Shown here: piece by piece, positions 1 through 7,480 of the stretch
Layout of the letters: each line of letters starts with the position of its first letter
Position numbering within the stretch: position 1 is the stretch's first letter
Made by a program: the position numbers and the translations under genes
Source: Candidatus Hydrogenedentota bacterium
Lineage (GTDB): Bacteria; Hydrogenedentota; Hydrogenedentia; Hydrogenedentales; CAITNO01
Direction: 5' to 3'
Assembly: GCA_007124105.1 (NCBI GenBank)
Contig: SLFT01000002.1
Location: forward strand, 1 to 13,823
DNA length: 13,823 nucleotides
Notes under the pieces: generated by a model
What the model was told of the DNA's origin: nothing
Databases searched by the model: none
Seen by the model: the letters and a program-made list of their open reading frames with translations, nothing else

Positions 1-56
1 AGCTATACAATCTTATTGTTTGATATAATGGCATTTTCAACAACAAAGCATTTTAT

Positions 57-641
57 ATGAGCATGATAGGCGAAACTTACAAAAAATTGTCAGCCAGCCC
101 CGGGTTAAGCGCCTATACGTCACACATGCCCGAAGCAAACGCTCCCACCTTCAAGTCCAAATTCGAGGCGGAACTTGCGGCTGCCGAACGCCAAGCGCCG
201 GCCAACGTCATCAAGTTGCTGTTGTGCGATGGTGCGCGTCCGCTGTGGAACTACAAAGACAACAGAGAATGTTTTGAGGATTACGAAAAAATCATAAACA
301 TCTACCACACGGCTGAGCGTTTGAACCTTGCAGCGGAAGCGTTGTTTGGCAAGGAGTCCGATAAAGCCAAAGCATGGTACGCCAAATACCGAAAGCAATT
401 GCTTGAAAAAGACGGGGGCGCGCGCAGTGTACTGCGGTCTATGGACTATTACAGCAAAACACGCGCGCTATCTTTGAGCCAGGCCCTGTTATGTCAAATG
501 GCTGTTGGCAATTCCTTTCCTGGTCAACAGCTGTTCAGCGTGAGAAAGGGTAATATGTTTTTGGGTTCATGTCAACAGCTTTGTTATACTGATTGTATCA
601 GGGTTGGGACGCGCTCATGCGCCTCGACAGGACAGATGTGA
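57..641 (+). pseudogene. Degraded DDE transposase fragment, ISKra4-like
   Basis: This is probably the interior of an insertion-sequence transposase; the rest has been lost. Residues ~20-137 resemble the middle of ISKra4-type transposases. There is a MPEANAPTFK-like helical lead-in and a catalytic-Asp strand in LLLCDGARPLWNY (~54-66). Next comes YHTAERLNLAAEALFG (~83-98), and then a W-rich helical stretch ending in VLRSMDYY (~125-132). After about nucleotide 470 the translation loses family character: it is Cys-rich with no GSGPVEA-type motif, so the expected third acidic residue and C-terminus are missing. The reading frame is closed by a stop at 21-23, so the N-terminal half is also absent. 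An extended -10-like TGATATAAT lies at 21-29. Length is 194 codons, against several hundred for an intact enzyme. It is unlikely to be active. The family assignment is from remembered sequence pattern only. Confidence 0.6.
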
Positions 642-868
642 CGCTTGTATTGTTGCTTCGATGTGCGGTATGCCATTTTGGGAGAGATCGGCGTCGGTGC
701 GTGTTGCGTGCAGGCCGATAGTGTGACGTAGACGGGAGCGTACTTGCATTTTTTTTGCGTCCGCCGGTATAGTAAGGACTGTACATACAAATGTTCGCAC
801 TGAGCCGACACTGTTCTTGGGTAGTTGTGTTGCACGGCTGAAACACAAATGACAGAAGGGTTGTTTAC
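470..868. other. Transposon scar / intergenic stretch without a recognisable gene
   Basis: Between the end of recognisable transposase similarity and the kinase start I see no protein-coding gene; short frames on either strand have no family character. The stretch holds a 10-bp exact direct repeat, GTCAACAGCT, at 523-532 and 571-580, with a looser relative near 493 (TGTCAAATGGCT). A TATACT hexamer is at 585-590, and the best promoter candidate is at 744-773. No clear terminal inverted repeat or target-site duplication could be identified by eye. Confidence 0.5.
744..773 (+). promoter_or_regulatory. Candidate sigma-70-type promoter for the kinase-lptD operon
   Basis: TTGCAT (744-749) and TATAGT (768-773) are separated by 18 bp, close to the bacterial housekeeping consensus. 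A T-rich run lies just after the -35 element. Transcription would begin near 780, leaving a leader of about 90 nt before the kinase start at 869. The call is by eye only; no experimental or comparative support is visible. Confidence 0.4.
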
Positions 869-1804
869 ATGGGTTTTGACCTGGTTTCCGTGGGTGTTGT
901 GTGCGCTGATGTCATGGTGCGTCCGGTGGACGCGATTCCTGAAAAAGGCACACTGGGTCTTGTCCCACAACTGGAAATGCATCTTGGCGGTCTGGCGGCT
1001 GTTACCGCGAGCGTATACAGTCAGTTGGGGGGCGCTGCCGCTTTTGTAGGCCGGGTTGGCCGGGATGGTTTTGGTGATTACCTGCTTTCCACACTGCACC
1101 ATAATGGCGTGAACACGGATAACGCAACGCGCGTTGATGCGACGCGTTCATCAGCCACTGTTGTGTTGATTGACGACGCCGGCGAGCGGACGTTCCTGCA
1201 TCATGTGGGGGCCAACGCGGAAACCTGTGAAAGCGACATTGATCTTGATGTGGTAAAACAGGCGCGCGTCCTTCACTGGGGTGGGCCGGCTATTATGCCG
1301 CAGTTGGATGGTGCGCCCATGGGCCGCGTTTTCGAACACGCCAGGGCGCAAGGCGTACAGACGAGCATGGACACATGCTATGACGGCAAGGGCGTGTGGC
1401 TTCCGCTTATTGAGCCGTCTTTGCCTCACCTGGATATTGTGTTCTCAAGTTTTGAAGAAGCCCGCGGCTACACGGGTTGCGATACGCCCGAGACCATTGC
1501 CGACTTCTACCTGAGTTATGGGGTCAAGATAGCCGTAATCAAACTCGGCGGCGACGGGCTGTACATGAAGACTTCTGCGGAAAGCTGCCGCATACCCGCG
1601 CACCAGGTCAGCGTGGTGGACACCACGGGCGCGGGCGATGCGACGTGCGGCGGTTTTTTGTACGGTTGGCTTCAGGGATGGGACCTGGAGCGGTGCGGCC
1701 GACTGGCCAATGCCGTAGGCGGGCTGACCGTACAGCGCATGGGCGGCGCGGAAGCCATCAATAATCTGGAAGAAACACTGGCGTTTATGGAGACGTTGCG
1801 ATGA
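869..1804 (+). CDS. PfkB-family (ribokinase-like) carbohydrate kinase
   Basis: A cytosolic ATP-dependent kinase of the ribokinase/PfkB superfamily that phosphorylates a sugar or nucleoside; the substrate cannot be told from sequence. At 311 residues it has the usual family length. The N-terminal substrate-side motif is GGLAAVTASVYSQLGG (~40-55), followed by VGRVGRDGFG. The C-terminal ATP/anion-hole signature is DTTGAGDATCGGF (~251-263), whose second Asp is the expected catalytic base. The Asn usual in the first motif (GGxxxNxA) is replaced by Thr. The start is supported by GAAGGG at 855-860, 8 nt upstream. The stop overlaps the next start as ATGA, so the two genes are probably translationally coupled. 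Position upstream of lptD allows a role in envelope sugar metabolism, but that is inference. Family assignment is secure; substrate is not. Confidence 0.93.
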   Translation: MGFDLVSVGVVCADVMVRPVDAIPEKGTLGLVPQLEMHLGGLAAVTASVYSQLGGAAAFVGRVGRDGFGDYLLSTLHHNGVNTDNATRVDATRSSATVVLIDDAGERTFLHHVGANAETCESDIDLDVVKQARVLHWGGPAIMPQLDGAPMGRVFEHARAQGVQTSMDTCYDGKGVWLPLIEPSLPHLDIVFSSFEEARGYTGCDTPETIADFYLSYGVKIAVIKLGGDGLYMKTSAESCRIPAHQVSVVDTTGAGDATCGGFLYGWLQGWDLERCGRLANAVGGLTVQRMGGAEAINNLEETLAFMETLR

Positions 1805-2202
1805 AAAGTATGCTCGTATGCGTATCGCTTGTTTTGTTGGCGCAAGGTTGGGAGCGCCCTGTTATCAAAGAGTCTGAACTGGCGGCGCCCCCCGGCGCCG
1901 GGCAGGGCAGCCCCGCAGTCGAAGACGATACGGCCCGTCCGGGACAGACAGGTTCCTGGGACATGGATTCCGGCAATGCCGACGCGGAACAGCGGGATGC
2001 TTCGCCCCAGGCGGAGCAGGAAGAGGTTGTAACCCGGTGGGAGTATGACGACGAAGGAAGGCCGGTGGTGCGCACGGTAGGAACAGCGGAAACATCGCAC
2101 CGCGAGCCTGAAAAAGAAGTGGAGTCGCGCAACGAAACCGCGCGGGAACAACGCGAACCGGGACGTATCGCTACCTTCTGGTTTGTGTTGCCCCGTCGCT
2201 AA
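1801..2202 (+). CDS. Small secreted, charged, probably disordered protein of unknown function
   Basis: Not recognised. The 133 residues begin with a short signal-peptide-like segment (MKSMLVCVSLVLLAQG). A Pro/Gly/Glu/Gln/Arg-rich region that looks disordered follows, containing a segment TRWEYDDEGRPVVRTVG (~79-95). The end is a hydrophobic-basic tail, RIATFWFVLPRR. The Cys at position 7 lacks a good lipobox, so a lipoprotein is unlikely. The start overlaps the kinase stop (ATGA) and has GGAG at 1789-1792 with 8-nt spacing, which argues that it is a real translated gene. The lptD start lies 20 bp downstream. A periplasmic accessory role next to LptD is possible, but nothing in the sequence demonstrates it. 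Confidence 0.7.
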   Translation: MKSMLVCVSLVLLAQGWERPVIKESELAAPPGAGQGSPAVEDDTARPGQTGSWDMDSGNADAEQRDASPQAEQEEVVTRWEYDDEGRPVVRTVGTAETSHREPEKEVESRNETAREQREPGRIATFWFVLPRR

Positions 2203-2222
2203 CGGACTTTGGTGCAAGCCCT

Positions 2223-4898
2223 ATGAAAACCCGTTTTATTTCGACGCTCTTATGCTTACTGCTATTTAGCGCCCTTTGCAACATTGCGGACGCTGTTGAC
2301 AGCGAGGATGCGGCAACATATCAGGCAGCGGGCGCCTCCGCCGAAGAGGAGCGCAACCGTGAACGTGAAAACAGTCATCTCGTGGTGCGCGCGGCCGTTG
2401 CCGCCATAAAAGCGCGTCAAAATCCCGATGACGACAAGGGCGACAGCGAGGAGTCTGTAGACAAAAACGGCGACGACCGCGACAACAATGATGCGCCGCC
2501 CGCCGTCCCTTCTTATGGAACGGTTTATCGTCAGCCCCCGTTGCGCATAGGGGTAACACGAGCGCCGCGTCTGGGGACCCGGCCGGCCCACAGTCCGCTG
2601 GCGGACGAGAATCGGCGCACCATCCGCGATGCGATTGTGCGCCCGATTGAATTTGGCGAACCGGACCTTGGCTTTGAACCGCCTGACTGGAGGGAGCCAG
2701 TACGGGATATTGAAGCGGATTCCATGATTTCAGATTTGCAGGCCGGCGCCACCCAATTATCCGGCAACGTTCGTCTGCGTCTTGGAGAAATGCTTTTCAA
2801 TTCCGACGAATTCCGATATGCTGAGAGCGTGGGCAGTTACAAGGCCTCGGGAAATGTGCTTGTACGCCAACACCACTCACATCTTACGGCGAAATCACTG
2901 GAATATTTTGCGCCTGACCTGGAAACGGCAAGAAGAACCTTTATTCTTGAGCCTGGCCCGAACGAATGGGACCTTGCCAGGCGCCGCCTCACGATGGGGC
3001 GTTTGCTGGCGGAACAGCTGAACGTTGTGGAGCCTACGCGTCACTTGTATGCCGAGTACGCCGACTATGATTTTGCCACACAAACAGGCGAACTGCGCAA
3101 CACACATGGACTGGCGGCCGTGTTCTTCTACAATGCGGAACGGGTTCAGATTCTTGGGCCGCAAGACGCTATTATAGAGAACGCCTGGTTTACAACATGT
3201 CCCGACGAACACCCCCATTACCGTATACGCGTCAAGGAACTGACTATTCGCGACGGTGAGGCCGTGTCCGCCAAGAAAGCGCGGTTACAAATCGGACGTC
3301 ATAAAACGCCTATTATGATGCCCTTCTGGAAGGGCGGCGGCGACCAGCCCTGGATGCTCGATTTCGACAGCGGACGTCGCGCCGCGATCGGCTACTTCAC
3401 CAATGTCGGACTCCAGTTCGAGGTTAGTCCTGAAGTGTCGGTGGGGCCGCGGCTTATGCCGACGCACAAAGAAGGCGTCGGGATAGGCGGCGATTTATAT
3501 TACGATTTTTCTCATAAGCCGGCATCCAGGCTCTATCGCACCCAGGGCGAAGCCCATGTTTTGTACACCACCAAGGAGCGCGGGTATGGCCTGTGGCGCC
3601 ACCGGTATGATTTGGACAACGACTTGGTGTTGCGCATGGAAGCCGAGCAGTGGTCGGACCGCGATTTCTTCAAGGATTTCTTTTACGATGAATATCGGAA
3701 TCGGACAACGCCGCGCACCTTCGCCAATGTAACCTACAGACAACCTGCCTATATTGCAACAGGCACAACGCGCGTCAGCACCCATTCCTGGGTACGTGAA
3801 ACGGAACGGCTTCCGGAAGCAACCTTCCATCTCGTCGAACGTCCGTTGGGCCACAACTTCTACGTGTCGTACGATAATGTGACCGGTTATAACCGCCGCG
3901 ATGCGCGTGATCTCGAGGCCATGCGTACAGTAAACATTGCGCGACTCTCCTATGACTGGGCGCCTCATCCGGCTATTGGCGTCACTCCTTTTTATGAAGC
4001 GGAAGGCACCTGGTACCAGCGGCTTGCAACCACCGACAGCAGCGCCGCGCGTTTCTCCAATACCCTGGGCGTCACCCTGCAAACCCGATTCCACAAAGTG
4101 TATCCGGGAATACTTGGATTCTCGGGGTTCAAGCATATAGTAGCGCCCTCCATCACCTATTCGTACCGACCCTCATCGTCGCTGAGCCCCTACGAAGCGC
4201 CACACTTCGATGCGCTTGACAATGTATACGGACGCAGCCGCATTGAGACAAAGATCAGTAATATACTCTACGGGCGCGACGCGGAAACACAGGAGGTGTG
4301 GCAGGTGGGACGCATCACACTCTACCAGGGCAATGATTTTTGGAATGAAGTGCGAAAGGCCAATGATTACGAAGTGGAGATTGACATCCGTCCGCGTCCC
4401 TGGTGGGGGGCGCAGCTGGTGGGCGAACGTCATATCAGCGCGCGCTATGAGATGCCGTTTGCGCCAAGCCGTTTCGCCAGGCTTTTTCCCAGAACTTATG
4501 AGCGCATTCACGGGCGCAGGTATGATGAAGAATTTTACGTCAGCAGGCGCGACCGCGCCGATTACAGTCGGCTGCTCACGCAAGTGTACTACGACAATAC
4601 AATGCAGGGCGGCAACTTCAGCGGGCGCGTGGGATTTGCCTATACCAATACCCAGGGGCGCGTGTTCAATCGCGAGGTACTCTACGGGCTGGGCTACAAG
4701 CTCGGCGAAAACTGGGGGGTAGGCTTCGAGCACATTTACAATATGGAAGGGGGCGAACTGCGCAGCCAGACCTACGAAATACGACGCCGTTTTCATTGTT
4801 GGGAATCAGCGTTGCGATTTCGGGACAGGGAATCCGGATTCGACGTCAATGTCGAAATCAGTCTAGTCGCCTTCCCAGGGAGCACCATCAGGTTTTAG
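2223..4898 (+). CDS. lptD: LPS-assembly outer-membrane protein LptD (OstA/Imp)
   Basis: LptD is the outer-membrane barrel that inserts lipopolysaccharide into the outer leaflet after the periplasmic Lpt bridge delivers it. The 891-residue product starts with a signal peptide ending near NIADA (residue ~24). An acidic, low-complexity segment (~25-160) follows, then an OstA/LptA-like beta-jellyroll (~165-240, with LSGNVRLRLGEM and ASGNVLVR). A long C-terminal beta-barrel follows. The family motif TTCPDEH contains Cys326, and RRFHCWE near the end contains Cys858. These are the only Cys outside the signal peptide and match one of the conserved inter-domain disulfides of LptD. The chain ends in Phe (STIRF), as barrel proteins often do. 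No convincing Shine-Dalgarno precedes the ATG, which fits coupling to the gene 20 bp upstream. The charged N-terminal insert is unusual. Confidence 0.9.
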   Translation: MKTRFISTLLCLLLFSALCNIADAVDSEDAATYQAAGASAEEERNRERENSHLVVRAAVAAIKARQNPDDDKGDSEESVDKNGDDRDNNDAPPAVPSYGTVYRQPPLRIGVTRAPRLGTRPAHSPLADENRRTIRDAIVRPIEFGEPDLGFEPPDWREPVRDIEADSMISDLQAGATQLSGNVRLRLGEMLFNSDEFRYAESVGSYKASGNVLVRQHHSHLTAKSLEYFAPDLETARRTFILEPGPNEWDLARRRLTMGRLLAEQLNVVEPTRHLYAEYADYDFATQTGELRNTHGLAAVFFYNAERVQILGPQDAIIENAWFTTCPDEHPHYRIRVKELTIRDGEAVSAKKARLQIGRHKTPIMMPFWKGGGDQPWMLDFDSGRRAAIGYFTNVGLQFEVSPEVSVGPRLMPTHKEGVGIGGDLYYDFSHKPASRLYRTQGEAHVLYTTKERGYGLWRHRYDLDNDLVLRMEAEQWSDRDFFKDFFYDEYRNRTTPRTFANVTYRQPAYIATGTTRVSTHSWVRETERLPEATFHLVERPLGHNFYVSYDNVTGYNRRDARDLEAMRTVNIARLSYDWAPHPAIGVTPFYEAEGTWYQRLATTDSSAARFSNTLGVTLQTRFHKVYPGILGFSGFKHIVAPSITYSYRPSSSLSPYEAPHFDALDNVYGRSRIETKISNILYGRDAETQEVWQVGRITLYQGNDFWNEVRKANDYEVEIDIRPRPWWGAQLVGERHISARYEMPFAPSRFARLFPRTYERIHGRRYDEEFYVSRRDRADYSRLLTQVYYDNTMQGGNFSGRVGFAYTNTQGRVFNREVLYGLGYKLGENWGVGFEHIYNMEGGELRSQTYEIRRRFHCWESALRFRDRESGFDVNVEISLVAFPGSTIRF

Positions 4899-5102
4899 TA
4901 CCTGGCCCGGCCTGGTCGTCCACTGTTTCCTTTCAGGCTGGCGCCGCATTTGCGGTTTTGCCCGGCCTATGTTCACCCTTTCAGTATACGTTTCGTTACA
5001 CCTGTATGCCTGATTGCAGCACATAGACGCACTGTCTTACGCACGGCTGTGATTGCAGCGCTTCCGCGAATAAACATATCCCGAACGGTGTTATCAACAA
5101 TG

Positions 5103-5111
5103 TGGTATACT
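5103..5111 (+). promoter_or_regulatory. Extended -10 promoter element for the zinc-ribbon gene
   Basis: TGGTATACT at 5103-5111 fits the extended -10 form (TGn followed by TATACT). No good -35 hexamer lies 16-18 bp upstream, as is common for extended -10 promoters. Transcription starting near 5118 would give a leader of about 25 nt containing the ribosome-binding site GGAG at 5131-5134. The upstream gap 4899-5102 contains no gene. It does contain a 10-bp direct repeat, TGATTGCAGC, at 5011-5020 and 5050-5059. Confidence 0.35.
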
Positions 5112-5142
5112 TAATACGGAAACGATTGTTGGAGATTTAATC

Positions 5143-5562
5143 ATGATAGCACTCTTGAAAATACAGTGCCCACATTGCGGCTCGGCGGGCCAGATTCTGA
5201 TGCCGCCGCCTGGCGCCATTATTATCGGGCCCTGTCCGGAGTGCAGCAAGCTTGTGGCTATATTTGCGGGCGAGGCCTTGCCGCTTGATGACGACATTAT
5301 GAACAACGGCGCCATGAAGGATAAGTATGAGCACGTGATGCAGATATTGTCCGCTTATCTTGAGGAACAGGTACGCCAATGCTTCACGCAGGCGCAAGAC
5401 GTTCCCGCCGTTGATGATGATGGGCGGGAAGGGCGCCGTGAACGCCCAGATAAGGGCAAGGAGCGCCCGGAACGCCTGATTACGGACGACGAGTTCGATC
5501 ATTTTATCCAGAAAGAGCTTGGCAATCTGGACGACCCGGAGTTTTTCGAGCGATTGGGCTGA
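5143..5562 (+). CDS. Small zinc-ribbon protein of unknown function
   Basis: A 139-residue protein with no signal peptide, presumably cytosolic. A zinc ribbon is formed by CPHC (9-12) and CPEC (31-34), separated by the hydrophobic, Pro-rich PPPGAIIIG. A helical segment follows (~56-85, DKYEHVMQILSAYLEEQV). A charged linker (~90-110) leads to an acidic C-terminal helix with ITDDEFDHFIQKELGNL (~113-129) ending DDPEFFERLG. The start has GGAG at 5131-5134, 8 nt upstream. The gene has its own promoter-like element and ends 24 bp before a strong terminator, so it is probably a single-gene unit. Standalone two-CxxC ribbons often bind nucleic acid or protein partners, but I do not recognise this family and assign no function. 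Confidence 0.8.
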   Translation: MIALLKIQCPHCGSAGQILMPPPGAIIIGPCPECSKLVAIFAGEALPLDDDIMNNGAMKDKYEHVMQILSAYLEEQVRQCFTQAQDVPAVDDDGREGRRERPDKGKERPERLITDDEFDHFIQKELGNLDDPEFFERLG

Positions 5563-5586
5563 AAAAACGGGTGCGGGCCGGTTCGC

Positions 5587-5610
5587 GGCGCGCCATAGCG
5601 CGCCTTTTTT
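5587..5610 (+). terminator. Rho-independent terminator after the zinc-ribbon gene
   Basis: GGCGCGC (5587-5593) pairs perfectly with GCGCGCC (5598-5604) across the 4-nt loop CATA and is followed directly by six T (5605-5610). This is a textbook intrinsic terminator for rightward transcription, 24 bp past the zinc-ribbon stop codon. It also closes the rightward half of the window before the convergent symporter gene. Confidence 0.88.
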
Positions 5611-5712
5611 CGCGACGGGTGTTGCGCGTTTTGGTGGAGCCGTAACAGTAGTGGATATGATGCCGGGCAGTCTGTGGAAATCGTGCCACTGACGCACTAT
5701 TCATGCCCCACG

Positions 5713-5732
5713 CCGTGTATCGCTGTACACGG
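5713..5732 (-). other. Hairpin downstream of the symporter gene, possible weak terminator
   Basis: CCGTGTA (5713-5719) pairs with TACACGG (5726-5732) around a 6-nt loop. On the minus strand it sits about 20 nt after the symporter stop codon, where a terminator would be expected. No T-run follows it on either strand, so it is not a canonical intrinsic terminator. It could be an mRNA 3'-end stabiliser or chance. Confidence 0.3.
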
Positions 5733-5751
5733 TTGGCGCTTTCACTCGCCG

Positions 5752-7134
5752 CTATTCTTGTAGCGAAGGGTCGCGTTGAAGGGCTTCACGGGTAATGCGC
5801 GCCACAAGTCCGGAAAGCAACATCAACCCGATGAGATTGGGAAACGCCATGGCTGCGTTAAAGATGTCGCCGATAAGGAACACGATGTCCAGGGAAACCA
5901 GCGCGCCTACGAAAGTGAGGCAGATAAACACAATACGGTAGAGCTTGGTGATCCGGATGCCAAAGAAGTATTTCACGCACTGCTCACCGTAATAGCACCA
6001 TCCAAGCAACGTGGAATAGCCGAACAGGAATGACGCGCCCGCAACAACCGCCCCGCCGAAATAGGGAATAGTAGCGGAAAACGCGCCTGCCGTCATAGCC
6101 GCACCCTGCAGATCGCTGGTCCATACGCCGGACGCAAGAAGGATCAGCGCTGTAAAGGTACAGACCACGATGGTGTCAATAAATACCTCTGTTACGCCAA
6201 TCATCCCTTGATAAATAGGTCCCGGCGTCTGGGCGGCGGCATGCGCGATGGGCGCGGAGCCCATGCCCGCCTCGTTGGACAACACGCCCCGTCGCGCGCC
6301 GTATTGGATGGCCTGTCTCAGGGATGCGCCCAGGAAACCGCCTGTGGCCGCTGCGGGCGAAAAGGCGTGGCTGAAAATAAGCCCGATGGCCTGCGGGATG
6401 AATTGTATGTTTTTGAGCAGCACCAGTGTCCCAAACAGGAAATAGAGCAGCAGCATGGCTGGAACCAGGCGTTCGGCCACCGCGCCGATACGTTTGATGC
6501 CGCCCAGAATGACCAATGCAACCAGCAGGCTGATAAGACACCCCGTAAACAAAGGGGGTACGCCAAATTCGCTCTGCAATGCGCCGGCCATCGAGTTGCT
6601 CTGCAACATATTGCCTGTGCCCAGCAACGCTGAAAACGCGCCGCACACCGCGAACACAGCGGCCAGCGCCCTGGCAAAGGCGGTATCGTTCAGGCCGTAG
6701 CGAATGTAATACATTGGGCCGCCCGCCACAGAGCCGTCGGCATGCTTGCGCCTGAACTGCACACCGAGAACCGCTTCGCTATACTTGGTGGCCATGCCGA
6801 GCAAGCCGCATACCCACATCCAGAAGATAGCGCCCGGACCGCCCCAGCATAGGGCCGTGGCCACGCCCGCAATGTTTCCGTTGCCCACCGTCGCCGCCAG
6901 CGCGGTGGAAAGCGCGGCAAAGGGCGTCACATCGCCTTCACGGTCTTCTCCGGAGCGCGCGCGCTTACTGAAGGTGATGCGGATGGCCGTTCCCAAACGT
7001 CTGAACTGTAAGAATCCGATGCGCACGGTGAGCAGCGCGCCAATTCCGAAGAGAACGGGCACCATATAGGTCCAGATATGGGCCGCGACAACATCCAGCC
7101 AGGCTGTTATCTGTTCAAGAATGTCATGCTCCAT
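5752..7134 (-). CDS. Sodium:alanine/glycine symporter, AGCS family
   Basis: An inner-membrane secondary transporter that takes up small neutral amino acids (alanine, glycine) with Na+. The 460 residues match the family length and contain about ten or eleven hydrophobic helices. Family signatures include ALAATVGNGNIAGVATAL (~78-95), which is the substrate/ion-binding unwound helix, and GGPMYYI (~138-144). Further on are RRGVLSNEAGMGSAPIAHA (~281-299) and the late loop YGEQCVKYFFG (~382-392). The start at 7134 is supported by GGGAG (7143-7147) with 8-nt spacing. The gene is the last of the leftward run, 346 bp after the SAM hydrolase gene, so it probably has its own promoter. Exact substrate cannot be read from sequence. 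Family assignment is very secure. Confidence 0.95.
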   Translation of the reverse strand: MEHDILEQITAWLDVVAAHIWTYMVPVLFGIGALLTVRIGFLQFRRLGTAIRITFSKRARSGEDREGDVTPFAALSTALAATVGNGNIAGVATALCWGGPGAIFWMWVCGLLGMATKYSEAVLGVQFRRKHADGSVAGGPMYYIRYGLNDTAFARALAAVFAVCGAFSALLGTGNMLQSNSMAGALQSEFGVPPLFTGCLISLLVALVILGGIKRIGAVAERLVPAMLLLYFLFGTLVLLKNIQFIPQAIGLIFSHAFSPAAATGGFLGASLRQAIQYGARRGVLSNEAGMGSAPIAHAAAQTPGPIYQGMIGVTEVFIDTIVVCTFTALILLASGVWTSDLQGAAMTAGAFSATIPYFGGAVVAGASFLFGYSTLLGWCYYGEQCVKYFFGIRITKLYRIVFICLTFVGALVSLDIVFLIGDIFNAAMAFPNLIGLMLLSGLVARITREALQRDPSLQE

Positions 7135-7480
7135 TAATTATACTCCCGTGGGTTCAGGGCCGTCGGCGCAACCACAACGATGCCCTGTGCGTTGAATATT
7201 TTGCCTCCCCGTCAAGAATTATTCAGGAGAGCGCCTCCCGTCAACCGTGAACACCCCGCAAACCGGCATGAGTGTAGCAAAAGCGCTGCTCTGTCCACAA
7301 ACGGGTGTCACGCGCCATGGCATGGAAACACGAAAATACGCGCAACAGCGTCTATCCAGGACACCCCACAGTTCCAATCTTGGTCAGGCAGGATTTGCTT
7401 TCCCCGAAATCCAAGAAGAGGATACAAACGTCATCTGAACTGTTGCTTTTATGGTGTTCGCTGTGGCCGGAGACAACGTT
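7135..7480. other. Intergenic region upstream of the symporter gene
   Basis: This 346-bp stretch holds no credible gene; frames crossing it lack family character and overlap the flanking coding strands. On the minus strand TTGACGGGAGGC (7233-7244) and TTGACGGGGAGGC (7203-7215) form an imperfect direct repeat about 30 bp apart. The first, with AATAAT (7218-7223) after a 15-bp spacer, is a weak promoter candidate for the symporter. No hairpin plus T-run follows the SAM hydrolase stop. Confidence 0.4.

Noticed and set aside
585..590. TATACT as an alternative promoter for the kinase gene
   Set aside because: No acceptable -35 hexamer at the right distance (best is TTGGGT) and the leader would be nearly 280 nt; the 744-773 candidate is better.
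584..1102. 172-codon minus-strand open frame over the region upstream of and into the kinase gene
   Set aside because: It overlaps the well-supported kinase N-terminus and has a His/Thr/Gln-rich composition typical of a shadow frame, with no family motif.
3495..4136. 213-codon minus-strand frame inside lptD
   Set aside because: It lies entirely antisense to the LptD barrel region and shows no independent coding evidence.
4173..4796. 207-codon minus-strand frame inside lptD
   Set aside because: It lies antisense to the LptD C-terminus; codon-complement artefact of a GC-rich gene.
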